A stretch of 64,000 nucleotides of DNA, taken from positions 34,857,554 to 34,921,553 of the forward strand of contig OX485803.1 in assembly GCA_950295325.1 (NCBI GenBank), given 5' to 3'. Positions 47,251 to 58,524 of this stretch are shown piece by piece. The position numbers were made by a program, and so were the translations under genes. The notes beneath the pieces were generated by a model. The model was not told the DNA's origin, searched no databases, and worked only from the letters and a program-made list of their open reading frames with translations. The stretch's first letter is position 1. Every line of letters begins with the position of its first letter. The DNA is from Polytrichum commune. Taxonomy: Eukaryota > Streptophyta > Polytrichopsida > Polytrichales > Polytrichaceae.

Positions 47251-47860
47251 TAGAGTAGAGGCACCCATAACTGATCACTTAAAATATATTGTGTCAAATT
47301 TGGAGAAGTATAAGCTCGTGCGATTTTTTTTCCATGTAGGAGGATAGACATCAAGAGGAATGTGAATTTTTAGTAATTTATTCCATAAATTTTTATTTTT
47401 TGTGATTTTTTTAAAGCCAAAACTTAGCACGAACACATTACCAATGTCTAGAGTTTGTCATAACCATTCATTTTGAGATGAGCTCCTCCTCACTTTAGCA
47501 CTCAAAATTGGGGGCATGTGTCATGGCACTATCGGTTCCATGGAGATACCATAATTGAAGTTGGAGACTTAGGGTTAGTTTCCATGTAGAGTAGAGGCAC
47601 CCATAGTTGATCACTAAAGGGATTCTTTGTTAGAGTCAAGAGAAGCATGAGGTGTTGCAAATATTTTTCATGTAGGAAGATAGAAATAAAAAAGACTACA
47701 AACTTTTTGGTAATTTATTCCTTAAATTAAAATTATTGTGAATTTTTGAAGCCAAAACTTGGCCAAACATATTACCAATGTCTTTGCCATAACCGCTCAT
47801 TCCTCCCCACTTTAGCACTCAAAACATATACGTAATGGCACTATTGGTTCTGGCCTTATT
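47251..47860 (+). repeat. Degenerate tandem duplication, period about 336 bp
   Basis: TAGAGTAGAGGCACCCATA (47251 and 47587) begins two units sharing TGATCACT, CATGTAGGA-GATAGA, GTAATTTATTCC, GCCAAAACTT and CACTTTAGCACTCAAAA. The second unit is the left part of the TIR element at 47572-48045. Confidence 0.8.
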
Positions 47861-48045
47861 GAAATTGAGACCCAACCTATTGGAATTCCAATCCCAACCC
47901 GATCGAAATTTAGTCCCGACATGATCAAAAATCCGATACCCCATAGATTGCCGATGGGGTCTTGATCAAGAAGAGGCGCATGTACTATACGTTGCTTTGC
48001 CCACCATATTCTAGTGGGCGAAGCAACCTACATGGAAAATGACCC
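47572..48045. mobile_element. MITE, family L, copy 1 (474 bp, TTA duplication)
   Basis: GGGTTAGTTTCCATGTAG at the left, CTACATGGAAAATGACCC at the right, flanked by perfect TTA repeats (47569-47571, 48046-48048). PIF/Harbinger-like signature. Interior non-coding. Confidence 0.82.
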
Positions 48046-48049
48046 TTAA

Positions 48050-49045
48050 AAACTGTGAAATATGAAACCTTGTTTTTAAGCACCCATTATTTTTTTAATA
48101 TAAAAAATTAGTCGTAGTGTACATTAGCAAATCCATTGAAAAATGTATGATTGAATTTGTTGTTTCATAAACTAAAACAATGACATCCATATGTTTTTGT
48201 TTGCTTTGATAGTATGCACTCGTATGCTAGATCCATTTAAGGTTATTATTGAGTTGAGGATTGTCTGCATTACCTTATGCCAACTTCCTAACATAGTCTA
48301 GGTGCAAATTAACGAGGTAAGTCACATGTGTCATAATGGCATGATTTGAGAATACCTTAGGTGATGAGCATGTTTGGCATTTTTATGCAAAATGCTAATT
48401 TTTTGAGGTGAGTAGAGGTTCTAACTTGTGGAAGCGTGATATTGGCAATCTGTTGAAATTTTGAATTAATTTGTGTTGAACATGCTTATCAAGTACTGTA
48501 AACTTTGTGTGTCATCACAAGATTAAACATAACTGTGCATGACATCATTTAAGTGGAAGCAAAAATCATGACTTGATGATAAGTGCATGCCATATGAATT
48601 CAAGATTTCATTGAATGGGGAGAATCAACACCTAATCATATGTAGTCTAATTGGAATCACAAAATAACCTTATTCTAAATTCTTAGACAAAAAGTCGACC
48701 CTTTAGGAGGAAAACCAATACTCCACTATTGAAAATCGGCTACACTTATTCGATGTGGCATCAAAAATGGTGAACCATGTTGATTAGTGTGGCCTTTGTA
48801 ACTTTTCATGTAACACCAAAGTGTCATCTGACACCAAAGTGTCAGCTGACACCCTCGTTACTTGCCTCCTAGTGGTTGCAAGCCAATCAGTGCGGACAAT
48901 GATGAATAGTGTGGGCCACACTATATCATATGTTCAATGCACCTTTGCAAATCTTAGGATCCTGACCCACTTTTTAAAATTATCCCCATTTCATGGTATT
49001 TAATCTATAGTTATGATGTTGTATGAGTGGCAATCAATGGCGTGT
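48050..49045. other. Intergenic, nothing recognised
   Basis: A short direct repeat of ACACCAAAGTGTCA (about 48813-48846) is the only structure seen. Confidence 0.35.
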
Positions 49046-49049
49046 GATG

Positions 49050-49276
49050 AAAAGAGAAAATTCTTGCATACAAGCATACCTCTCATTTGTCCAACATCAA
49101 AACTAAAATAGTATGCCACCCAAGTGTTATTATCTGACATCGGAATCACCTTTAAACACCCCGAATAAGTATAATCCAAGTCATTTGAGATGAATGTGCT
49201 ACAAACCGTACATGGATCCAAATTTTTACGTTGGATGGATGAGAGGTACGCTCATATGCGATAATTTCCTCTCTCC
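49050..49276. mobile_element. MITE, family B, copy 3 (about 227 bp)
   Basis: Left arm AAAAGAGAAAATTCTTGCAT..AGCATACCTCTCATTTGTCC; right arm GGATGGATGAGAGGTACGCT..GATAATTTCCTCTCTCC. Inverted over about 45 bp. Confidence 0.7.
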
Positions 49277-49279
49277 ACA

Positions 49280-50540
49280 TGCACTATGTCATCATAAATT
49301 GGGTACTTACAAACCGCAATAGAGTAGAAAACCTTTGTGTAACAACGATAACATTGTCATCATGTAACAAAGAACCTAACAATTTAAAATTTGCAAGTAG
49401 AATGGAGTATTCGGGAAGGAGGAGAGCATGATAATGGATGGCCTTTTTTCTGATGTTCACTCACCGTCACTAGAAGCTACTCAAGGGAAATGTGATAAGT
49501 AATGTGGAGAAAGGGGCTTGAGTGCACTCACAATAGGCCCACATGAACAAGTATGTTAGGTAAGACATTGAAGTTATAATTTGCTACAATGATCGACTAA
49601 TCCATGAGCATGATTATTGTAATGTGTTGAAACAAGAAGACATACTTGAACGTGGTACATGTGAGAAACATATAGAGTACTTAGATATCAAAGTGATGTT
49701 GACTTCATACCCTCTATCTCCTTATGAAGTTTGGAGTACATACACATGAGGGAATAATGTGTGATTTATTGGTGAGAAGGATATGTTGTACTCCTTGTCT
49801 ACAATCTCCTTGGACAATTCTATCACCACATAGGATGACCGTCATTCATATTCTAACTATACTAAATATCTTTATTAGTGTGGGCCACAATGATTATTTT
49901 AACATCCACATTTTTTTGAATAATGATAGTTACACTCAACCACATTAACTCTCAACCCACATCAAATACCTATTTTAGAATTAGTTTGGGCCACAAGGAT
50001 TATTTTCTAGAATAGTGATGTGGGTGACCATATCACTGTATGTTGCTTATGATGTAAAGTGACTATTTTGTTGGTCAAAACTCTCAAAGAAAACTGAGGC
50101 AAAGACACAAGATCTTCAACCCACATTATTTTTACCCTGACTAGATGACTAGAGTGGCCAACGTTATCTATGTTCACCAACATTGACAGGATTAATTAGT
50201 GTACCCACCTCCTCCTATGTAACATTTGGAATGCTTCCTAGCACTTAGGGTTCTCAATTATTGTACTTGACTTTGTGGTTCCGCACTTGAGTGCCATTGT
50301 GCCAAGCTAAAATCTCCACATGTGATCCTAGAATGTCTCGACCTCGATTCTTACATATATGTTTGACAACATGTTGGAAATGCATAGGCTCATATTTTCT
50401 AGCTTTGGCATGTATCACACTCTTTGTTGGGATTAATGGCCTTATTATGCAACAAGACGGCTTACATTTTAAAGATTAGGTTAAAAGGGCACACAGTGGG
50501 ATTTGTCCGAGTCTAAGCACCTTTGCCACTAAGTAAGAAG
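49280..50540. other. Intergenic, nothing recognised
   Basis: Two segments around 49840-49930 and 49950-50010 share TTAGTGTGGGCCACAATGAT-like text; no gene. Confidence 0.35.
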
Positions 50541-50547
50541 TATTTAT

Positions 50548-50815
50548 ATATTCAAAGAGTAAGTGACACTAAATACCATAATTTGTGTAGCAATCTTTGC
50601 AATAGTAGTTAGAGTAATCTACACTCAAGTAATGTTTACACTACAATGTTTATCATATTTAGTGTCATGTATATTGTTTGTGAAGGGCCTAAAGTAGATG
50701 TCTAGTGTCATGAGGTGACACTGACGGTGAAGTTGTTGATGATAACCTAGCATACATTGAAATAGGGTAAGTGACACTATTACGTGTGTGACATTAAATA
50801 CCATAAATTATCTCA
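50548..50815. mobile_element. Family E fragment(s), reverse orientation
   Basis: 50633-50815 is the reverse complement of the outer parts of 14768-15306 (shared GTGTCACCTCATGACACT, GGCCCTTCACAAA, TAATAGTGTCACTTAC). A further E-type end (GTGACACTAAATACCATAAT) abuts it at 50553. Probably two elements or one rearranged copy. Confidence 0.55.
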
Positions 50816-50819
50816 TTAG

Positions 50820-53030
50820 TCTAAAAATGCATGGCGGTCTTACTTCACTTTACACAAATTCACTAAGTATAATATTGATCATGTGTGAAAATAAATTAAA
50901 AATGGATGAGAAAGTGACATGGAATTCTACATGGTGGCCATCCAAGTTTTGTGGCGAGACAAACCAATCAGGCTGCCTCATAAGTAAATGAAAATGCTTT
51001 TAAGATATTTTTAGTTATATCCATTTATACTAGAACCTTAATTTTTAGTTTCTTACTAAAAAAAATTACGTCCCAGTTTAATTCCACTTGACACTATGTC
51101 CCATGCTTTTTTTACATGGTATAGGATTTCTTGTGACCATGGCTTTGAATTGCCGAGCATGAGAATGAGTGATTCTAAATCAATTAACCTTACAACCCAT
51201 GGTCATGTGGGTTAAACGAACCTTCTTGCCGTATGTCAGGGGTAAGGTTACACTCGTGATATCTCAAATTGCACCACATCCATTTGATTTGCTTGTGGGA
51301 GTGGGTGCTTTTGTTTCCAAAAGTGTAGTAATTATGCATGAGGGTCGTATAGAGAGATGTGATACCAATAGTGGGTTGATGTGAATGAGAGACACTTTAG
51401 CTTTAGTAGAAGGATAATGTAATAATGTTTGGATAACTATGCGAGAAGTATTTTATGCCATGCAAAAAGGTAGTGTTTAAACGTTTAATGGATGATGTGA
51501 CATGGAGAACAACTTAGTCATGTTGCTACATGCCTTGTAATGCTCATGTCCTTTTTTAATTTGGTTGGTGATAGGGGCACGAGTGTGACAAACTCTTCGC
51601 CTTTTTTTCATCTAACTTAATATGTTTTTAAACTCAATACTACCTAATGATAATAGATAACTATCCTTTAAGATATCAAAACACCTTCTCAAATTATATA
51701 TATATACACACCCATGTATTCTCTAGCGTAGACTCTTGATAAGAGTTAGCGTTTGCTCAATTGGTCTATTTACATGTCCTCTTGAAAGTTTGGATGTGGA
51801 TGATAGTCATTGTCTTTGCTTTACAACACCAACACATGTGTACATAACTTGCAAATGGTACAAAGATGCAAAATCTTGTCAATTCAAACTCAAACAAATA
51901 CCTTGAGTATCTTATCATCATCGCTACGTATTATTGCATCTTCACTTTCTTCTTGTAGCAGGTTGTGTTAAATGTTATTTGTTATCTCATAGACATGAAT
52001 CCAACGGCCGATTACACAAGACGTGGGCTCAAGCTCTAGCTTGCAACTTGGTTGGGCAAAGGTAAAAAATAAAAAATAAAAAATAAAAAATCACCGCTCC
52101 ATGTGCCTAAAACGGTGACGCTTTGGCTCCTCCTACTTTGGGGTTGCTTTCGGCATTCAAGCACGAAATTGAACTACTTATAGTTCCCGGACTCGGTGCT
52201 TTAAAGGCTTCATACACCACCTAGTTGTCAATAAAAGGAAGGAAGAGTTTGAAGACGCTCTTTGGGTGGGGTGGGGGGTGAGTCACGGCTAGGCTAGCCA
52301 TTGCAACGTAGATGCTCATAAAGGGGATGTTACCTCCGTAAGTGGCAAAGTCCTTGTCCACGGCTTTACGAAGAGGGAAAGAGTCGAGTGTTGGGCGAGG
52401 TGTAAGTATCATCACACCTGTCTTTGTCCTAGTACCGTGTGCTCCCACCCCCTCTCCTTGTTAAAGTTGACCGTAATGACGAAACTAGTTGGTGACCATC
52501 ATAACTCACCGCAATCATCCAAATTGTAATCATCCACTCCCCACTTATTCTTATTATTATTCTTCCTTCTTCGCCAAATGGAAGTATATATGGCAACCTC
52601 ATGTTAAATCTCTAGATATGGCTCCCCAAGGTAATCTAGGGATGGGGGTTGTACATGACATCCATTAATATTACTCCTACATGTTTGTGCCCCTAGTAGG
52701 TACATACAAAAACCAACCTTTCATGCCTCCCACCACTAAGAATTTGCATTCTCTATTCTACCCTTGATTAGAGTCATAAGGGGTTCCCAAAGCTTAGGAT
52801 TTGTGGCAGTGCCTGTTATGGGGTCTAGCAAAACTCTCTCTCTCTCTCTCTCTCTCTTACCATTCACATCATATTCCCATTCACCTTACATGTTTATCAC
52901 CATTTTTGGGTTGGTTCCCAATGCAGTTACTATATGATCTCATTTTGGGAATGTACTTGTTCTCCCTTTCCCCTTTGGTGGTCATAGTTTTATGTTTGAG
53001 TATATTTCGAAAATCTCCCTCCCATCCCTC
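50820..53030. other. Intergenic; microsatellites only
   Basis: TAAAAAA repeat at about 52063-52091 and CT repeat at 52834-52857. ORFs at 52801-53280 and elsewhere lack domains. Confidence 0.4.
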
Positions 53031-53035
53031 CACAT

Positions 53036-53090
53036 TGGTCAAGAGGAAATTATTGTGCATGGACGTACCTCTCATTCATCCCACAAAAGC
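53036..53090. repeat. Solitary family B arm
   Basis: AAGAGGAAATTATTGTGCAT..GTACCTCTCATTCATCCCA matches one arm of family B; no partner arm was found nearby. Confidence 0.5.
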
Positions 53091-53707
53091 ACCAAATAAT
53101 GATATGTTGTATGGAAATGACTACTTGATGATAAATGAAAGGAACGTCAACAAGACTCAACTTGAAAACATATTGTCATTAAGACATGCAAACAAGAATG
53201 GAGTCCGAATGCACATGGACGATGGCTTGGGGTTTGTGGCCACCACATCATGTGAAAATTTGGCCCCTATAGGTTTGTAGTTGATTGGCATACCGGTTCG
53301 ATCTCATTGCATTAATTCAAAGATTTTGATCTACTAAATGTAAGGTGATACAAAAGAAAACAATGATCTATAATGGGTTACCCAATGTCTTTACCTTCAA
53401 CATACATGGGCGCCACAACTTTGTAGCTTTGATACATGCTACATGACATGGCTTGGTATATAAATAAGCACCGAAGTGGGAGTTGCATTTCAAAGGCTCT
53501 TGTAAGCCGTGTGCTCCGATGCTCTCAAGCACCAAACATGTTTGTAGTCGATCGTCATGTTACTAACCCTCATCCTCCCTCACTTTCCTAAATAAACCAA
53601 ATGCTATGTCTCACGGGACCTTGCCGTGACACTGAGATCGAGTGCATCATTTTGGAATTCTTCACGACCCTTGGCTAGATTATTTTCATGCCTAGGGTAA
53701 GCGACGG

Positions 53708-54019
53708 TTGGAGCTTAACAATGTTATCATTCATCCCAATTTCACATGGCTAGAACAAGCCGAGGTCTCCAATGCTAGACCCTCAGTCACACATGCTTCA
53801 AGCATCTCCACTCGTGGAGCCACAAACCAAACCAATGCGATTGGAATTTCGCACCATGTAAAGAACACCAAGTTGGTGTCCCCCACCCATATGCCCTTAC
53901 TCGTACACGAAAATGCCATTGTCCACCGATCACATATCATAGAAACTGAGAACCTCTTCTATGACGTAACCGGTTGGCCGCTTTGTTTCGCCGAGGTGGC
54001 ACTACACGATTGGCTCTGA
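53708..54019 (+). other. 103-codon ORF, unrecognised
   Basis: Open reading frame of 103 codons starting at an ATG. The encoded protein has no signal peptide, transmembrane segment or motif that I recognise. An overlapping minus-strand ORF of 69 codons exists. DNA here (53.6-54.2 kb) is not shared with other parts of the window. Coding status is uncertain; it could equally be a chance ORF. Confidence 0.2.
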
Positions 54020-54240
54020 GCACACAGGTTTGCAGAGGATAACCTCGACATCCCAGCCAGTTATGATCTAAATCGGATATAGACAGATTACAGAATCACT
54101 TAAAGCCGGTTATAAGCAATTTGAAACGAATATGAGAACTATCCCGACACGTGACATTTTAAGGATGCTCAAATTTCAACAGATGACCCACTGTTTAGGT
54201 CACCTGCGCGGCTCAACAGAGCGGCCAACCGGTCACGTCC

Positions 54241-54367
54241 GGTAATCGTTTTATTGGAATCGGTCATCTGTGCAGAACAGGTTCTGTATAGCTGGCTCGC
54301 CCTCGCGGGCTCGCCACCTTGACAGAACCGGTTCTGCACCGATAAGCTTTCCAATAAAACGATTACC
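54241..54367. repeat. 127-bp hairpin (snapback MITE or foldback)
   Basis: GGTAATCGTTTTATTGGAA at 54241 is complemented exactly by the end at 54367; further in, GTGCAGAAC-AGGTTCTG pairs with CAGAACCGGTTCTGCAC. Most of each 55-nt arm pairs, leaving a GC-rich loop (CTCGCCCTCGCGGGCTCGCC). No coding capacity. Confidence 0.8.
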
Positions 54368-54399
54368 TAATACATCATCGAACGTAAGGCGAGTTACAT

Positions 54400-55220
54400 C
54401 CACACACAACCACTCCCCCCCCCCAAAAAAAAACGCCACCGTTAGTCCGTCCGACCGTTCATTCGTCCGTCCGTGAGCCCGGTAAGTAAGTTGGCCTAAG
54501 GAAGGGAGGGAGGGAGGGAGGGAGGGAGGAGATAAGTGAAGTGGGGTGTACGACATACACTAGTAGCTACCTGGGGGTTCGTAAGTATGGTTTAGAAAGA
54601 GCCAAGGGGGGTGTTGCTTTTGGCAGGCGAGGGTGATGAGTCGGCCCCAATGCTTTCAAGCACCAAATATATGGCGCCTGACACCAAAGATCGCCTGTGC
54701 AGGCGGACGCATACATTGCCTCTATAGAATATTGGGCGTTTAATGCGTGGCAGAAGATCCCCCTCCCCCCGTACGGCCCCGCATGCCAAGTGTTGCAAGC
54801 GCCTCTAACTTACTCGCCCCCGTGTCAGCACCCACAACGTAAGTGGGAAAACAACACTCCCCAACTTATTAACAAATAGTATACATAACTATGTATAATA
54901 ATAAACAACACCACAACACCACAACAAATATCTGGAACCGTGAAAACCGGGGGACTCCCCCCCCCCACCTCATCATCACCCTCGTATTGTTCGTATTGTA
55001 CGTATAAACCCTAGTATGTGTATTTGGGTGGGTGTTGTTGGTGGTGTTGGCTTCGAGTTCCACTCGGCCCGCCCTCTTGGGTGGGGTTACTTTATGTTAC
55101 TTGAATTCAAGTGAAGTGGAGCCGTCCTATTGGCCCACCACTTGTGCCCGCCTTTTTTGAAGGTTGGTATTGTTGAGCCCAATAAGTGGCCACCACCGAG
55201 ACCGTTCGAGCCGAGCGGCG
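54400..55220. other. GC-moderate intergenic DNA
   Basis: GGGA repeat at 54503-54530, C runs at about 54415-54424 and 54957-54967. No ORF with a domain. Confidence 0.4.
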
Positions 55221-55227
55221 TGACCTC

Positions 55228-55824
55228 GGGTTTCTTCACACGTGAGCCAAGAGCCGTGACCTTGTAATGGTGAGGACCCTTGACTCTCATCCAAAGGCCG
55301 TACCATGGGTGTTGGGAAAGCTGTTTTTTTTTTTGTGGTCACAGGTCCTCAAGCGTAGTGTGAGGTGAGAATGGACCATGTTGCGGGACCATTGCATATT
55401 CTGTTGGCGGAAAAAGAGGAGAGGGTTTGGTTTAATATAATATGTCTCAAACTCTATCAATTTAAGAGATAGAGTTGGTGGTGTTTGTATGTCCTCGAAT
55501 CGGTTCTAGAATCTGCCCTACAATTAGTCCTGCTGGAAGAAAAGAAAAAATTATGGTCTTCGAGAATTTGCGTCAAGCCCACCTTTGCGTCAAAACCCAC
55601 CTCCAAGAGGCGGGCTTGACGCAAATTCCCGAAGACCATGAAACCTTATCCATAGTCCACCATGTAGGACTCCATGTAGACTTTTCTTCCATGAAACCTT
55701 CTTTGGGCCTTCAGGCCTTCACCTTCGTGTGTGAAGTGAACTTGGACGGGCTCCGTCCTTTCAACCAATGAGAGCTTGTAGATTGCAATGGTCATGGGCC
55801 TTCAGTCTTGTGTGTGAAGTGGCC
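55228..55824. mobile_element. MITE, family A, copy 3 (about 597 bp)
   Basis: Left end GGGTTTCTTCACACGTGAGC with CCAAGAGCCGTGACC; right end GTGTGTGAAGTGGCCC. The target duplication is not visible. Larger than its sisters because it contains the hairpin insertion at 55553-55639. Confidence 0.7.
55553..55639. repeat. 87-bp near-perfect hairpin inside MITE A3
   Basis: ATGGTCTTCGAGAATTTGCG at the left pairs with CGCAAATTCCCGAAGACCAT at the right; 33-nt arms with about 3 mismatches and a loop of about 21 nt. Could be a miniature insertion or a small-RNA-producing foldback. Confidence 0.8.
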
Positions 55825-55829
55825 CCTAA

Positions 55830-56205
55830 GGTCATCCACGAAGTTGGTGGCAAAATGAGGGTAAAAAAACCATGAGTTTTATGGGATTTGCTCATACTTT
55901 CATTTTCGTTTGAATTAAAAAAGAAAACACCCTTGAGGGAGTATGAGAATGTGGGTCAAGATGAGAGGATTCGTGACTTGAAGCCCAATCCTCCTCCATA
56001 TTGTGGGTCGAGGTCATGTCTTCTTGCTTCATTAGGTTGAGTTGATGTCGCTGTCTTGGAACTTGAAGTTGTTAAAGAGGGTCGGTGAGTAGACACAAAC
56101 TACATATAGAAATCCCTAAATGGCTTATACTTTTATGAATGAATTCTTTCTTGCCCCTAAAACTGACTTGGAAGACACGATTCCCCTAATGACCTATAGT
56201 GATGG
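55830..56205. other. Intergenic, nothing recognised
   Basis: No ORF or repeat seen. Confidence 0.35.
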
Positions 56206-56211
56206 TTGTTA

Positions 56212-56637
56212 GGGTGAGTTTCCATGTAGGCCTGCCGTTCACCCACTAGATTTTTGATAATGGTGGGTTGGAGGTGTTTGCATGTAGTTAAGGACAAGCC
56301 GCCATCCAACCACATGTTGGCGGTCTGATAAAATGTGAAGGGCCGTGAACACGGGCCGCTAGACTTTCATGCGTCCAATAAAGACTTTTTAACTTACAAG
56401 TGGTGGTCACCGAAGGACTGAGATTGGTTACAAACTCAAGAAACCCACTGTTGGTCTAGAACTCCATCCTTGGTAACCAGGATGAGGAGGTTAGTAAGTG
56501 GCCCCGGATTTCCGAAAGTGAGAGTAGATGATTGACACATGCGAACCCTACCCCACCAAATTCCCTCTACATTTGGGCAGGTTGGCCTTATTCACACTAG
56601 AATCTGGTGGACGAGCGGCCTACATGGAAACGCACCC
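56212..56637. mobile_element. MITE, family L, copy 2 (426 bp, TTA duplication)
   Basis: GGGTGAGTTTCCATGTAGGC at the left, CCTACATGGAAACGCACCC at the right, flanked by perfect TTA repeats (56209-56211, 56638-56640). Same ends as 47572-48045. Confidence 0.87.
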
Positions 56638-56815
56638 TTAGTAGGATGACAGTAGATGGTAGAAACATGCAAAAGAAAGGTTGACTGAGTAGTAGTTTGA
56701 AGCTGACGACGAACAACCTGGAAGACTAGCCAGCTGGCTAGGCATGGGAGCAGATAGGCTTGAGTGAGCAATTAATTAGGGGGGGGGGGGGGTTTGGGAG
56801 TTTTGGCTCTCTTAC

Positions 56816-57315
56816 GGCCCACTTCACACATGAGACTGAGAGCCCATGACCACTGAACTTCAAGCACTCTCATTGGTGGAAAAGGCGCAGCCGGTCCAAG
56901 TTCGCCTCACACTACGCTTGAGTACCAACTGAGTATGTGACCGCACGATGGATGTAAAGTCTGCATGGATTCCTACATGGCACCGAATGGATGATGTGTT
57001 CATGGTCACTTGGATTATTTTCAAAACCCACCTCTCGTAGGGTAGGCCTAACACAAAACTAGAAGACCATGGCACCCTGAACACTCACAACCGTTGATTT
57101 GTTCTATTGTATCATGTGTGAAGACCCACATCGATAGAAGTTCATTGAAATAACATTTGGTCGAGGGCTGAGTCACGTATGACTTCACACTACCCTTGAG
57201 GGTATATGACCGCACTACATGATTTTGGAGGTGTGTTGGGACGGCCTTTGGACACTTGCTCTGCACCCCTCACAATTTCATGGTCACGGCTCTTGGCTCG
57301 TGTGTGAAGTGGCCC
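56816..57315. mobile_element. MITE, family A, copy 4 (500 bp)
   Basis: Starts GGCCCACTTCACACATGAGA, ends GCTCGTGTGTGAAGTGGCCC. Internal text (CAAGCACTCTCATTGGTGGA, TGGGACGGCCTTTGGACACT) is shared with copy 1. G x14 lies just upstream (56779-56792). Flanks do not give a clean duplication. Confidence 0.85.
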
Positions 57316-57319
57316 TTTG

Positions 57320-58295
57320 AGAGAGTTTAGTGGGTGAAGAATGCATGCTCTTGAGTTGGGGACCGAATGCAAACTAGGATGCAACGATGTGAGAGTGTCC
57401 TTATGGTTAGGGTAGTAAGGGCTAGGAAGAGATGTGGGAAAGCCCCATGTTAGCTAATCCGATGACATTCGGTTGGAAACCCTAATGGGAGTATCGACCC
57501 CCCGGACAACTAGACCAAGACGTGCAAAACCCTTGAGGAAGCGAGGCGGTGTAGGGATCCCTTCCAAACAACTTAGAAGTGCATCTTGAGTGAAAAAAAA
57601 GAAAAAAAGAAAGAGAGTAAAAGTTAGGTCAACCATATATGGCCGCAGTGAGGTCACCATGGGAGTAGTTTTAGGCAATAGAGGCCCCTAAGGACACCCT
57701 AAATCATATTGGTAGATTGTGAAGCATCGAGAGGAGCTAGAGAGCAATTGGAGAGAGAACCAACATCAAGCGGTATGGACAAATCCAATTTTGACCAAAA
57801 GGGGTTCTAGTTGGACTGATGAGGCAACCAAAAACAAGCTACAACCAAAAGCATGGGAGATAAGGAGAGCAGATTTTAAATGTAACCTTGTTGTTGGTAT
57901 GAGAGTTATTACTAAAAACATCAAATAGAAGTGGTAATACAAGAATAAGTTCTTGAGTTTCATAGGAAATGTAATCTTGTGTAGCACACCTCTTTTGTCT
58001 AGGATCTTCACACTCTTATGCTGGGCTCACCGTAGTTTAGTCATGCATTTGGTTGTTTTCTACACGGAACTTACAAATTGAGGTTGGGAACTTCTTGGGA
58101 GCGAGAAGTTGGTGGGGCCTAGCATGTTTATATATCTTGAGGATTCATTGTAACACGAGAGTTTTCATCTAACACACCAAAGACAATATGCACCTGCAAA
58201 CACCGGATGGTTGCTCTTGTCTTTTTTAAGGGACAAATCTAGTGTTTGAGGATGAAAGATCCATGTTTGTTTTCACAAAATTCAACCAAAATAAT
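57320..58295. other. Intergenic; one short shared repeat
   Basis: 58190-58230 repeats the CAAACACCGGATGGTTGCTC text of 24.47 kb. Nothing else recognised. Confidence 0.35.
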
Positions 58296-58301
58296 TAGGG
58301 C

Positions 58302-58518
58302 AAGAGGAATTGTGTGCATGCAAACATGCCTCTTATTGGTCCGACATGAACGTCTTAAATGGTTTTTGGCCATAACATTTATTTATTTATTTAATTTGAC
58401 AGACCCCAAGTTTGTGTAGTGAGATACATTTCATATGAATTAAGCACAAACATATAGGAGTATGATTTTTGACATGGGTGGATGAGAGTTGTGCTCATAT
58501 GCAAAAGATCCTCTCCCA
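58302..58518. mobile_element. MITE, family B, copy 4 (about 217 bp)
   Basis: Left arm AAGAGGAATTGTGTGCATGC..GCCTCTTATTGGTCC; right arm GGTGGATGAGAGTTGTGCTC..AAAAGATCCTCTCCC. More diverged than the other copies. Confidence 0.6.
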
Positions 58519-58524
58519 TTGACT

